Assembly: GCA_003387805.1 (NCBI GenBank)
Contig: QGSR01000053.1
Coordinates: forward strand, 1 to 9,902
Source of the DNA: Bacillota bacterium
Lineage (GTDB): Bacteria; Bacillota; Limnochordia; Limnochordales; ZCTH02-B6
Direction: 5' to 3'
Length of the DNA stretch: 9,902 nt
A model generated the notes under the pieces. That model had not been told where the DNA came from. It did no database searches and worked only from the letters and a program-made list of their open reading frames with translations. The position numbers and the translations under genes are program-made. This document shows, piece by piece, positions 1 through 7,663 of this stretch (position 1 is the first letter of the stretch; each line of letters begins with the position of its first letter).

Positions 1-380
1 AAAAAAGGGGAAGCCGGGCCGCGGGGCCCAGGGGGCGGGGCGGAGTGTGGGGGAGGAGAGCGGCCGCGGGGGGCGGGGGCGGCGGGGCGCCCCGCCGGCG
101 GCCACCAGGACCGCCCCGCGGCCGGCGACCAAGGCCCGCGCCTCGCGCCCGACGACCCGGAGCAACGCCGGGCGGCCGCCGGCGAGGAGCCGCGCGCCCG
201 GGCCAACGGCGCGAATGCGGACGTCGCCGAACGGATGCCGGACCGCCCGGCCGAGGGGCACGGGGAACACCGCCCGGCTGCCCAGGTGGACGACACCCCC
301 GTGCGGTCCCGCTGGCCCGGCGATGAGGACCGGGATCCCCCGGTTCCCGCAAAGACGGAGGGCGGCGCACCGCCCGAAGG
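1..380 (-). other. Unassigned C-rich region downstream of ysxC
   Basis: No gene can be assigned here. Read on the minus strand there is no stop codon in any of the three frames, so openness alone is uninformative. One frame (codon phase of 339-337) looks somewhat protein-like from about 339 to 90: it begins GIPVLIAGPAGPHG and continues with alternating hydrophobic and Arg/Gly residues before degenerating into Pro/Arg. It has no ATG, GTG or TTG between its upstream stop (420-418) and a GTG at 270, and no Shine-Dalgarno site there. It could be the 5' part of a gene running off the left edge, a decayed gene, or non-coding. The last 80 nt of the minus-strand transcript are strongly C-rich and end in six T at the window edge, which would suit a transcription-termination zone for the lonA-ysxC unit. 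Confidence 0.4.
16..40 (+). other. Putative G-quadruplex motif
   Basis: Four runs of at least three G lie on the plus strand at 16-18, 23-26, 31-35 and 37-40, with loops of 4, 4 and 1 nt. This fits the usual G3+N1-7 quadruplex pattern. Further G runs at 49-53, 68-73, 75-79 and 84-87 extend the G-rich tract. The motif is in the DNA strand complementary to the ysxC-side transcript. In a genome this GC-rich such a motif can arise by chance. Confidence 0.35.
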
Positions 381-1079
381 CTAGCCGCCCCGCTGGGCTT
401 CGGGAGCGCCCGGGCCTTCATCGGTGCCGGCGCCTTCCGCGGCGTCCGGGCCGTCCGCGCCGCCGGTCGCGCCCGATACCCCGGACGCCTCGCCGGCCAG
501 CCGGGCCTCCAGCAGCATGGCCTTCAGCACGCCGATGACGTCGTCCCGGCCTTCACCGGTGGCGGCGGAGAACGCCAGCACAGGCAGCCCCAGCTCCCGG
601 GCCATGCGCGCCACGTGCTGGGGCCTGCGGCCCCGGGCGATCTTGTCGGCCTTGGTGGCCACGGCCACCGCGGGCAGCCCCCGCCGGGCCAGCCACGCGG
701 CCATGGTCTTGTCGTCTTCCGTAGGCGGGTGCCGGATGTCGACCACCTGAATGACGCCCACCAAGTTGGGCCGCTCCGTCAGGTAATGCTCGATCATGGG
801 CTGCCACCGCCGGCGCATCCGCATCGGCACCCGGGCGTAGCCGTAGCCCGGCAGGTCCACCAGGCAGAGCCGCTTGTCGACGGCGTAAAAGTTCAGCGTC
901 TGCGTGCGGCCCGGCGTGTTGCTGGTGCGGGCCAGGCGCCGGCCCAGCAGCCGGTTGATGAGCGAGGACTTGCCCACGTTGGAGCGCCCCACCAGCGCGA
1001 CTTCCGGCAAATCATGCCTCGGGTACTGCTTCGGCTCCACCGCGGTAGCCGCCAGTTCGGCGGCGTGCCACTTCACCAC
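381..1079 (-). CDS. ysxC: Ribosome biogenesis GTP-binding protein YsxC/EngB
   Basis: TRAFAC-class GTPase of the YihA/EngB/YsxC family, essential in many bacteria and needed for late assembly of the 50S ribosomal subunit; cytosolic. The 232-residue product shows the G1 P-loop GRSNVGKS (31-38), the family switch I region TPGRTQTLNFY (55-65), G3 DLPGYG (75-80), G4 TKAD (142-145) and a G5-like SAA (171-173). The core matches the family's usual length of about 195 residues. After residue ~193 there is a 39-residue Gly/Ala/Glu/Pro tail with no predicted fold. The start is GTG at 1079; a second GTG follows immediately at 1076 and cannot be excluded. An AGGTG ribosome site sits inside the end of lonA, 8 nt upstream, and only 2 nt separate the lonA stop codon from the start, so translation is probably coupled to lonA. 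The lonA-ysxC pairing is conserved in Bacillota. Confidence 0.95.
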   Translation of the reverse strand: MVKWHAAELAATAVEPKQYPRHDLPEVALVGRSNVGKSSLINRLLGRRLARTSNTPGRTQTLNFYAVDKRLCLVDLPGYGYARVPMRMRRRWQPMIEHYLTERPNLVGVIQVVDIRHPPTEDDKTMAAWLARRGLPAVAVATKADKIARGRRPQHVARMARELGLPVLAFSAATGEGRDDVIGVLKAMLLEARLAGEASGVSGATGGADGPDAAEGAGTDEGPGAPEAQRGG

Positions 1080-1081
1080 GG

Positions 1082-3697
1082 CTAGTGCACCTGCTCGGAC
1101 GAAGCGCCCGCACCGCCCGGAGCGTCCGGTGCCGCGGGCGGCGCCGGAAGCAGGTCCTCCGCCGGCGCGGCGAAGGGCGTCTCCAGCGGCTCCTCCCCCG
1201 CATCGGGCGCCGGAGCCGGGCCGGGGAGATCGTCCACGCCCGGCAAGTCGCCGCCGGGCATGTCCTCGCCCGACGGCTCGTCGAGATCGGGCTCTTCCGC
1301 GGAGGCCGCGGCTTCGCTCCGGGCCGACGCCTCCTCCGCGGCCGCCCGCTGCGGCGCCGGGCGGAGGGCCAAAGCCAGCACTTCGTCCATATGCTCTACC
1401 AGCCGGATGTCCAGCTGGCGCCGGATGGCCAGCGGAATCTCTTCCAGGTCCTTCTCGTTTTCCTTGGGCATGACGATGACGTGCGCGCCGGCCCGGTGCG
1501 CGGCCAGCACTTTCTCCTTGATGCCGCCCACCGGCAGCACCCGGCCCCGCAGCGTAATCTCCCCGGTCATGGCCACGTCGTGCCGCACGGGCCGGCCCGT
1601 CAGCGCCGAGGCCAGCGCCACGGCAATGGTAATGCCCGCGGAGGGCCCGTCTTTCGGCGTGGCGCCTTCCGGCACGTGCATGTGGATGTCCACGTTTTCG
1701 TGGAACAAGGGCTCCAGGCCCAGCTCCCGGGCCCGGGACCGGATGTAGCTGAAGCCCGCCTGGGCCGACTCCCGCATCACTTCGCCCAGCTTGCCGGTCA
1801 GCGTCAGCTGGCCCTTGCCGGGCACCACCGTCACCTCAAAGGACAAGATGTCGCCGCCGAACTCGGTGTAGGCCAGGCCGTGGGCCAGGCCCACCCGGTC
1901 TTCGGCTTCCTTGCGCGACTCCAGGTACCGAGGCGGCCCCAGATGCCGCGCCAGCGTGTTGCGGGTCACCCGCACCGGCAGCCTGCCGCCCTCCACCACT
2001 TCGCGGGCGGCCTTGCGGCACAGCGCGGCCAGACTGCGCTCCAGTCCCCGCACGCCCGCCTCCCGCGTGTACCCGCGGATGATATGCCGGATGGCGTTGT
2101 CGGACACGTGCAGCTGCTCCGGCTCCAGCCCGTGGGCTTTCATCTGCTTCGGCAGCAGGTGCCTCCGGGCGATGGCCAGCTTCTCCTCCTCGGTGTACCC
2201 GGGCAGCGAAATGACCTCCATGCGATCCAGCAGCGGCCGCGGGATGTTCCACATCACGTTGGCCGTCGTCAAAAACAGCACTTCGGACAAGTCCACGGGC
2301 ACTTCCAGGTAATGGTCCGAAAAGGCGTGGTTTTGCTCCGGGTCCAGCACTTCCAGCAGCGCCGCCGCCGGATCGCCCCGGAAGTCCGCGCTCATCTTGT
2401 CGACCTCGTCCAGCAAAATAACCGGATTGCACGAGCCCGCCCGCCGCAGCGCCTGCACGATGCGCCCCGGCATGGAGCCGATGTAGGTGCGGCGGTGGCC
2501 CCGGATCTCCGCCTCGTCCCGCACGCCGCCCAGCGAAATGCGAACGAAGCTGCGGTCCAGCGCCCGGGCGATGGAGCGTCCCAGCGACGTCTTGCCGACG
2601 CCCGGCGGGCCCACCAGGCACAAGATGGGGCCCTTCATGCCGCCGGTCAGCTGCCGCACGGCCAAGTATTCAAGGATGCGCTCCTTGACCTTCTCCAGCC
2701 CGTAATGGTCCTCGTCCAGAATCTCCCGGGCCGCCTCGATGTCCTGGCGGTCTTCGGTCCGCTTGTTCCACGGCAGCGACACAAGCCAGTCCAGGTAGTT
2801 GCGGACCACCACGGTCTCGGCCGACATGGGCGGCATCTTCTCCAGCCGCTTCAGCTCGTGCAGCGCTTTCTTCCGGGCCTCGCCGGTCATGCCCGACTCC
2901 TCGATGCGGCGCCGGAACTCCTCCACCTCCGCCTGGCGGTCGTCGCCCTCGCCCAGCTCCTGCTGGATGGCCTTGATCTGCTCCCGCAGGTAATATTCCC
3001 GCTGGGACTTCTCCATGCGCCGCCGCACCCGGGCCTGGATGCGCTTTTCCAGCTCCAGAATGTCCCGCTCGCCGGCCAGCAGCGCGGCCAGCTGCTCCAG
3101 GCGCTCGGCCAGTCCCGGCAGCTCCAGGAGCGCCTGCTTTTCCTTCAAGTCCACCGCCAGCTGGGATGCGATGGTGTTGAGCAGCCGCTCGGGCTCCTCG
3201 ATGCTGACGATGGAGCGGACGAACTCCTCCGGATGCTTTTTGCCGAGGCGCGAGTACTGCTCGAACAAGCGCCGCGCCGTGCGCATCAACGCCTCGATGT
3301 GCTGCGGCGGCAAGTCTTCGTCGGGCGCGGGCAGCGGCCGGACGGCGGCCTGATAATACGGATCTCCGGCCACAATCTCCGTCAGCTGCACCCGAGACTT
3401 GCCCTCGATGAGCACCCGCAGCTGGCCCTCGGGCAGCTTCAGCACCTGCTTTACTTCGCCCAGCGTGCCGACGGTGTAGATGTCCTCCGGCGCCGGCTCC
3501 TGCACTTCCGCGTCCTTCTGCGCGGCCAGCACGATACGCCGGTCGCCCATGACGGCCGCCTCCAGCGCCTGCACGCTGCGCGGGCGGCCCACCTCCAGGG
3601 GCGTCACCGTGTGCGGAAAAATCAGCATCCCCCGCAAAGGCAGCAGAGGCAGCAATGTGTTCCCCAGTTCCGGCTGTTTCAGGGACAGTTCGTCCAT
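1082..3697 (-). CDS. lonA: ATP-dependent protease LonA
   Basis: Cytosolic homohexameric AAA+ serine protease that degrades misfolded and regulatory proteins. The 871-residue product has a Lon N-terminal substrate domain (about 14-210, beginning [15 protein letters not shown]), a coiled-coil linker (about 210-300), an AAA+ module with Walker A GPPGVGKT (363-370) and Walker B VILLDEVD (426-433), and a C-terminal protease domain. The catalytic dyad is visible: Ser686 in PKDGPSAG and Lys729 in GGIKEK, 43 residues apart as in E. coli Lon. The fold ends near residue 778. A further 93-residue Ala/Pro/Glu/Asp-rich tail makes it clearly longer than the roughly 775-residue B. subtilis enzyme. ATG 3697 is chosen because an AAGGGGG site lies 8 nt upstream; an in-frame TTG at 3724 lacks one. 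It lies 162 nt after lonB with its own candidate promoter and ends 2 nt before ysxC. Confidence 0.98.
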   Translation of the reverse strand: MDELSLKQPELGNTLLPLLPLRGMLIFPHTVTPLEVGRPRSVQALEAAVMGDRRIVLAAQKDAEVQEPAPEDIYTVGTLGEVKQVLKLPEGQLRVLIEGKSRVQLTEIVAGDPYYQAAVRPLPAPDEDLPPQHIEALMRTARRLFEQYSRLGKKHPEEFVRSIVSIEEPERLLNTIASQLAVDLKEKQALLELPGLAERLEQLAALLAGERDILELEKRIQARVRRRMEKSQREYYLREQIKAIQQELGEGDDRQAEVEEFRRRIEESGMTGEARKKALHELKRLEKMPPMSAETVVVRNYLDWLVSLPWNKRTEDRQDIEAAREILDEDHYGLEKVKERILEYLAVRQLTGGMKGPILCLVGPPGVGKTSLGRSIARALDRSFVRISLGGVRDEAEIRGHRRTYIGSMPGRIVQALRRAGSCNPVILLDEVDKMSADFRGDPAAALLEVLDPEQNHAFSDHYLEVPVDLSEVLFLTTANVMWNIPRPLLDRMEVISLPGYTEEEKLAIARRHLLPKQMKAHGLEPEQLHVSDNAIRHIIRGYTREAGVRGLERSLAALCRKAAREVVEGGRLPVRVTRNTLARHLGPPRYLESRKEAEDRVGLAHGLAYTEFGGDILSFEVTVVPGKGQLTLTGKLGEVMRESAQAGFSYIRSRARELGLEPLFHENVDIHMHVPEGATPKDGPSAGITIAVALASALTGRPVRHDVAMTGEITLRGRVLPVGGIKEKVLAAHRAGAHVIVMPKENEKDLEEIPLAIRRQLDIRLVEHMDEVLALALRPAPQRAAAEEASARSEAAASAEEPDLDEPSGEDMPGGDLPGVDDLPGPAPAPDAGEEPLETPFAAPAEDLLPAPPAAPDAPGGAGASSEQVH

Positions 3698-3712
3698 GGC
3701 GCCGGCCCCCTT

Positions 3713-3745
3713 CAAACAAAACAAAAGACGCAGTCGAAAACTGCG
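3713..3745 (-). terminator. Terminator-like hairpin overlapping the lonA start site
   Basis: On the minus strand a 6-bp perfect stem, CGCAGT (3745-3740) pairing with ACTGCG (3734-3729) around a 5-nt loop, is followed by the U-rich stretch TCTTTTGTTTTGTTTG (3728-3713). It lies 2 nt downstream of the TATAAT box, so the expected start (about 3741) falls inside the 5' arm. Transcripts arriving from lonB would contain the whole hairpin and could terminate, whereas transcripts starting at this promoter would lack most of the 5' arm. The stem is short, so termination may be partial. It could instead be an operator or a 5'-stabilising element. Confidence 0.5.
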
Positions 3746-3747
3746 CT

Positions 3748-3776
3748 ATTATATCGGTATTCGGGGACGGCGAAGG
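3748..3776 (-). promoter_or_regulatory. Candidate sigma-A promoter of lonA
   Basis: A consensus -10 box TATAAT lies at 3753-3748 in an AT-rich island between lonB and lonA, about 45 nt upstream of the lonA ATG if transcription starts near 3741. The hexamer at the expected -35 distance (17-nt spacer, 3776-3771, CCTTCG) matches the TTGACA consensus poorly, and there is no extended -10 TGn. The promoter may therefore depend on an activator or be weak in basal conditions. No CtsR heptamer repeat and no CIRCE element are visible. Confidence 0.65.
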
Positions 3777-3785
3777 GATTCCCTT
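3773..3785. promoter_or_regulatory. Inverted repeat at the lonA -35 position
   Basis: AAGGG-AAT-CCCTT on the minus strand is a dyad with 5-bp arms around 3 nt. It lies exactly where the lonA promoter should have its -35 box, so it is a reasonable candidate operator or activator site. No known repressor motif is matched, so the assignment rests on position and symmetry only. Confidence 0.35.
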
Positions 3786-3806
3786 GTGGAAATTGCTAGG
3801 GCGGCG

Positions 3807-3831
3807 GCCGGCGGGCCAAGGGGCCGCCGGC
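3807..3831 (-). terminator. GC-rich hairpin after lonB, no U-tract
   Basis: GCCGGCGG and CCGCCGGC form a perfect 8-bp stem around a 9-nt loop, 28 nt beyond the lonB stop codon. No T run follows, so it is not a convincing intrinsic terminator on its own. It may protect the 3' end of lonB mRNA or act as a pause or processing site. The U-rich hairpin at 3713-3745 is the better terminator candidate for lonB. Confidence 0.4.
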
Positions 3832-3859
3832 GGTGCAGGCCCCCCGGCGCCGCCTGCGC

Positions 3860-5590
3860 CTACGAAGACACCGTCGCGGACGGCGCCGCCGCGCGGCCGG
3901 CCGGCGCCGCCGCGGCCGCCGCCGGCCCGGGCAGCTCCGCGGAGCGGAGCGTCTGCGCCGCGGCGCCGGCCCGCCCCGGCACGGCCAGCGCGATGACGTC
4001 CTGAATGCGCTCCACGGGTATGACTTCAAAATCCTCGTCCGACAAAGCGCGGAACGATTCCTGCCAGTTTTCTTTTGGAATGATCACCCGCCGCGCGCCG
4101 GCCAGCCGGGCCGCCTCCAGCTTGGCCACCACGCCGCCCACCGGCTTGACCAGGCCGCGGATGGACACTTCGCCCGTCATGGCCAGCCGGCTGTCCACGG
4201 GTTCTTCCGTAATGGCCGAGTAGATGGCCGTCACCATGGTGACGCCCGCGGAAGGCCCGTCAATGGGCACGCCGCCGGGGAAGTTAACGTGGATGTCGTA
4301 ATCATCGGGCCGCACGTGCAAAAACTTGCGCAGCACCGTCAGCACGTTGTCCAAAGAGCTGCGGGCCATGCTGCGGCGGCGCATGGTGACGCCCGCGCCG
4401 CCCATCTCCTCCTCTTCCATGATGCCGGTGACGATGATCCGGCCCCGGCCCGGCTCCGCGGGCGCGGCGCACGCCTCCACCTCCACCACCAGGCCTTGGT
4501 TGGGACCCGTGACGGCCAGTCCGTACACGCAGCCCACCTGCGGCTCGCCCCCCACCCTCCGCTCGGGCCTGGGGGCGTACTGCCCGCTGTTGATGACCCA
4601 CTCCATGTCCCGCCGCTCGATGCGGCTGCGGCCGTCGGTCAGCACGACGCCGGCCGCGATCTGCACCATGTTGACGGCCTCCCGGCCGTTTTGGGCGTAG
4701 CGCACCAACACGTCCAAGGCGTCGCCGTCCATCGGGAACTGGATTTTCGCGGCGGCCTTCTCGGCGATGACGCGAATTTCCGCCGGCGTCAAGGCGCGGA
4801 AAAACACTTCCAGGCAGCGGGAGCGAATGGCCGGCGGCAGCTCGTGGGGCATGCGGGTCGTCGCGCCCACCAGGCGAAAGTCCGCGGGCAGCCCCTTCTG
4901 AAAAATTTCGTGAATGTGGGCCGGGATGTTGGCGTCCTCGGAGCTGTAGTACGCGCTTTCCAGGAAAACCCGCCGGTCCTCCAGCACTTTCAGCAGCTTG
5001 TTCATCTGAATGGGGTGCAGCTCGCCGATTTCGTCGATGAACAAGATGCCCCCGTGGGCTTTCGTCACCGCGCCGGGCTTGGGCTGGGGGATGCCCGCCT
5101 GGCCCAGCGGCCCCGCCCCTTGGTAGATGGGGTCGTGCACCGAACCCATCAAGGGGTCCGCGATGCCGCGGTCATCAAAGCGGGCCGTCGTCGCGTCCAC
5201 CTCGACGAACTGCGCGTCGTGCTTGAAGGGCGACAGCGGGTTGCGCTTGGCTTCCTCCAGCACGACGCGCGCGGCGGCCGTCTTGCCCACGCCGGGCGGG
5301 CCGTAGATGATGACGTGCTGCGGGTTGGGCCCGCACAGCGCGGCCCGCAGCGCCTTCAGGCCCTCCTCCTGGCCGATGATGTCGTCCAGCGCGGCCGGGC
5401 GCGTCTTTTCCGCCAGAGGCTCCGTCAGCGAGATCTGCTTCATCTTGCGCAGCTTTTCCATCTCCTTGCGGGACTCGCGCTCGATGGCCGAGCGGCTGGT
5501 CTGCTGCGCCCGCAGCAAGTTCAGGAAGTAAAGGCCGATGACGACGGCAAAGAAGAAGTTGACGAGCCCGAAGACGACCATGAAATCCAT
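3860..5590 (-). CDS. lonB: ATP-dependent protease LonB (membrane-anchored, sporulation-type)
   Basis: Lon-family AAA+ serine protease of the type found beside lonA in spore-forming Bacillota; in B. subtilis it is expressed in the forespore. The 576-residue product lacks the LonA substrate-binding domain. It starts with a membrane-spanning helix (about 4-26, MVVFGLVNFFFAVVIGLYF) followed by a basic/acidic helical stretch. The AAA+ module has Walker A GPPGVGKT (97-104) and Walker B ILFIDEIGE (182-190). The protease domain carries Ser447 in DGPSAG and Lys490 in GGVVAK, again 43 residues apart. Similarity to B. subtilis LonB is strong along the core. The last ~38 residues are an Ala/Pro-rich extension. 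The start chosen is ATG 5590, with a GGGAGGGAG site 10 nt upstream; an in-frame TTG at 5617 would add nine residues before the membrane helix, and ATG 5581 is also possible. It is separated from clpX by a terminator-like hairpin. Confidence 0.96.
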   Translation of the reverse strand: MDFMVVFGLVNFFFAVVIGLYFLNLLRAQQTSRSAIERESRKEMEKLRKMKQISLTEPLAEKTRPAALDDIIGQEEGLKALRAALCGPNPQHVIIYGPPGVGKTAAARVVLEEAKRNPLSPFKHDAQFVEVDATTARFDDRGIADPLMGSVHDPIYQGAGPLGQAGIPQPKPGAVTKAHGGILFIDEIGELHPIQMNKLLKVLEDRRVFLESAYYSSEDANIPAHIHEIFQKGLPADFRLVGATTRMPHELPPAIRSRCLEVFFRALTPAEIRVIAEKAAAKIQFPMDGDALDVLVRYAQNGREAVNMVQIAAGVVLTDGRSRIERRDMEWVINSGQYAPRPERRVGGEPQVGCVYGLAVTGPNQGLVVEVEACAAPAEPGRGRIIVTGIMEEEEMGGAGVTMRRRSMARSSLDNVLTVLRKFLHVRPDDYDIHVNFPGGVPIDGPSAGVTMVTAIYSAITEEPVDSRLAMTGEVSIRGLVKPVGGVVAKLEAARLAGARRVIIPKENWQESFRALSDEDFEVIPVERIQDVIALAVPGRAGAAAQTLRSAELPGPAAAAAAPAGRAAAPSATVSS

Positions 5591-5637
5591 CGCCGGCTGG
5601 CTCCCTCCCGCGGCCAAGCGAGCTCCACGCCGCGGTT

Positions 5638-5665
5638 AGTATGGCCCCGGCGGGCGGGCGGTAAA
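5638..5665 (-). promoter_or_regulatory. Possible weak promoter of lonB
   Basis: TTTACC (5665-5660) and CATACT (5643-5638) lie 16 nt apart on the minus strand, each matching 4 of 6 consensus positions for sigma-A. They fall between the clpX terminator-like hairpin and the lonB start. In B. subtilis lonB is transcribed by the forespore sigma factor SigF, so a different promoter class could be used here. I cannot separate the two by eye. Confidence 0.3.
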
Positions 5666-5670
5666 CCGGA

Positions 5671-5712
5671 CGGAAACGAAGGAGGCCGGCAACCCTGGCG
5701 GCTGCCGGCCTC
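5671..5712 (-). terminator. Terminator-like hairpin after clpX
   Basis: A perfect 10-bp GC-rich stem, GAGGCCGGCA (5712-5703... read on plus as its complement) with TGCCGGCCTC (5691-5682), encloses an 11-nt loop and begins 4 nt past the clpX stop codon. The downstream stretch CCTTCGTTTCC is only moderately T-rich, so termination may be incomplete. It would end most clpP-clpX transcripts before lonB. Confidence 0.6.
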
Positions 5713-5716
5713 TCGT

Positions 5717-6988
5717 TCAGGCGGTTTCTTCTTTTTGCTGCTTGGCCTTGGTCTTGCGGGCCGCCGGCACCAGCGTGGGCGGCTCGCCCCTCAGGACGCA
5801 GCCTTCGTTGATGATGACCTTCTGCACGTCGTCGCGGGACGGCAGTTCGTACATGACGTCCAGCAGCAGGTTTTCGATGATGGACCGCAGGCCGCGGGCG
5901 CCGGTTTTGCGCTCCATGGCCTTGCGGGCGATGGCCCGCAGGGCCTCTTCGGTGAACTCCAGCTCCACGCCGTCCATCTCGAAGAACTTCTGGTACTGCT
6001 TGACCAACGCGTTTTTCGGCTCCACCAGGATGCGCACCAGCGCGTCCTCGTCCAGCGCGTCCAGCGCCACCACCACCGGCAGCCGGCCGATGAACTCGGG
6101 AATCATGCCGTACTTGAGCAGGTCCTCCGGCATGATCTGCCGCAGCAGGTCGCCGATGGGCTTCTCCTCCCGGCTCTTGACGTCCGCGCCGAAGCCGATG
6201 GACTTCTGGCCGATGCGCCGCTCGATGATTTTCTCCAGCCCGTCGAACGCGCCGCCGCAGATGAACAAAATGTTGGACGTGTCGATCTGGATGAACTCCT
6301 GGTGCGGGTGCTTGCGCCCGCCCTGGGGCGGCACGCTGGCCACCGTGCCCTCCAGAATCTTCAGCAGCGCCTGCTGCACGCCCTCGCCCGACACGTCGCG
6401 GGTGATGGACGGGTTTTCCGACTTGCGGGCGACTTTGTCCACCTCGTCGATGTAGATGATGCCGCGTTCGGCCTTTTCCACGTCGTAGTCGGCGGCCTGG
6501 ATGAGCTTGAGCAAAATGTTCTCCACGTCTTCGCCCACGTAGCCCGCCTCGGTCAGCGAGGTGGCGTCCGCAATGGCGAAGGGCACGTTGAGGATGCGGG
6601 CCAGGGTCTGGGCCAGCAGCGTCTTGCCGCTGCCCGTGGGGCCCAGCAGCAGGATGTTGCTCTTCTGCAGCTCCACGTCGTCGGCCCGCACGCCCGCGTT
6701 GATCCGCTTGTAGTGGTTGTACACCGCCACCGCCAGCGACTTCTTGGCCGCTTCCTGGCCGACTACGTACTGGTCGAGGATCTCCTTGATTTCCTTCGGC
6801 CGGGGTACGTTGCCGAGCTCGACGTCGATTTCGTCGTGCATCTCTTCCTCGATGATCTCGTTGCACAGCTCGATGCACTCGTCGCAAATGTAGACGCCCG
6901 GCCCGGCGATGAGCTTCTTGACCTGCTCCTGCCCCTTGCCGCAGAAGGAGCACTTGAGCTGGCCCTTTTCGTCGCCGAATTTGAACAT
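5717..6988 (-). CDS. clpX: ATP-dependent Clp protease ATP-binding subunit ClpX
   Basis: AAA+ unfoldase hexamer that recognises tagged or adaptor-delivered substrates and feeds them into ClpP; cytosolic. The 423 residues match the family length. The N-terminal zinc-binding domain has Cys13, Cys16, Cys35 and Cys38. Walker A is GPTGSGKT (116-123) and Walker B is IIYIDEVD (177-184). The pore-1 loop GYVG (149-152) and the RKH pore motif (225-227) are present. The ClpP-docking loop IGF is at 264-266, the Arg-finger region GRLP is at 301-304, and the sensor-2 motif GARGLR is at 363-368. All functional motifs are intact. ATG 6988 lies 15 nt past the clpP stop codon, with a modest GGGGTG ribosome site 7 nt upstream, so it is almost certainly cotranscribed with clpP. 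The stop codon is TGA. Confidence 0.98.
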   Translation of the reverse strand: MFKFGDEKGQLKCSFCGKGQEQVKKLIAGPGVYICDECIELCNEIIEEEMHDEIDVELGNVPRPKEIKEILDQYVVGQEAAKKSLAVAVYNHYKRINAGVRADDVELQKSNILLLGPTGSGKTLLAQTLARILNVPFAIADATSLTEAGYVGEDVENILLKLIQAADYDVEKAERGIIYIDEVDKVARKSENPSITRDVSGEGVQQALLKILEGTVASVPPQGGRKHPHQEFIQIDTSNILFICGGAFDGLEKIIERRIGQKSIGFGADVKSREEKPIGDLLRQIMPEDLLKYGMIPEFIGRLPVVVALDALDEDALVRILVEPKNALVKQYQKFFEMDGVELEFTEEALRAIARKAMERKTGARGLRSIIENLLLDVMYELPSRDDVQKVIINEGCVLRGEPPTLVPAARKTKAKQQKEETA

Positions 6989-7003
6989 CGTATCACACCC
7001 CGT

Positions 7004-7603
7004 CTAGTCGGCCTTCGCGGCTCGCTCCTTCAGCACGCCGTCGATGATGCCGTACTCCAGGGCTTCCTCGGCGGACATGTAGAAGTTGCGATCCGTGTCC
7101 CGCTCGATGCGTTCCACAGGCTGCCCGGTGTGCTTGACCAGGATGTCGTTGAGCGTCTGCTTGATGCGCAGAATTTCCCGGGCCTCAATCTCGATCTCCG
7201 TGGCCTGGCCCCGCACGCCGCCCAGCGGCTGGTGGATCATGACCCGCGAGTAGGGCAGCGCGAACCGCTTGCCCTTCGCGCCCGCCGCCAGCAGCACCGC
7301 CGCCATGCTGGCCGCCATGCCCACGCAGATGGTGGACACGTCGGGCTTGATGTACTGCATCGTATCATAGATTGCCAGACCCGAATAGACTACGCCGCCA
7401 GGGCTGTTGATATACAGGTGGATGTCCTTGTCCGGGTCCTCCGATTCCAGGAACAGCAGCTGCGCGATGACCAGATTCGCCACGTGGTCGTCGATGGGGC
7501 CGCCGATAAAGACGATGCGGTCCTTCAGCAGCCGCGAGTATATATCATACGCGCGCTCTCCCCGGTTGGTTTGCTCCACGACCATCGGTACCAAAACGCC
7601 CAT
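7004..7603 (-). CDS. clpP: ATP-dependent Clp protease proteolytic subunit ClpP
   Basis: Serine peptidase forming a two-ring tetradecamer that degrades substrates unfolded by ClpX and related ATPases. The 199-residue product begins [20 protein letters not shown], the usual mature N-terminus, and keeps SPGG (67-70) for the oxyanion hole, the nucleophile Ser99 in GMAASM and His124 in MIHQP. The position that aligns with the catalytic Asp (Asp172 of S. aureus ClpP) is Asn173 in [16 protein letters not shown] 7603 has an AGGTGG site about 6 nt upstream and gives the normal family length. An in-frame ATG at 7666 with an even better GGAGGGG site would add a 21-residue N-terminal extension. The gene lies 168 nt after tig and 15 nt before clpX. 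Family assignment is certain; the start and the triad are the open points. Confidence 0.97.
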   Translation of the reverse strand: MGVLVPMVVEQTNRGERAYDIYSRLLKDRIVFIGGPIDDHVANLVIAQLLFLESEDPDKDIHLYINSPGGVVYSGLAIYDTMQYIKPDVSTICVGMAASMAAVLLAAGAKGKRFALPYSRVMIHQPLGGVRGQATEIEIEAREILRIKQTLNDILVKHTGQPVERIERDTDRNFYMSAEEALEYGIIDGVLKERAAKAD

Positions 7604-7663
7604 GTAGAACCACCTTCCCTGGCCAGTATATGCACCGGCCGCGGCCTGCCGCCCGGGGCTGTG

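Noticed and set aside
47..538. Plus-strand frame overlapping the end of ysxC
   Set aside because: The translation is a monotonous Arg/Pro/Ala mixture and overlaps the well-supported ysxC gene; no ribosome site or domain pattern supports it.
1085..3799. A 904-codon open frame on the plus strand opposite lonA
   Set aside because: Same shadow effect; lonA on the minus strand has intact catalytic motifs throughout.
3873..3950. GC-rich repetitive stretch near the end of lonB as a possible repeat element
   Set aside because: It encodes the Ala/Pro tail of LonB; the repetition follows from GCC/GCG/CCG codons.
7624..7640. TATACT between the two clpP starts as a promoter -10 box
   Set aside because: No -35 match is found at 15-19 nt upstream, so the box alone is not enough.
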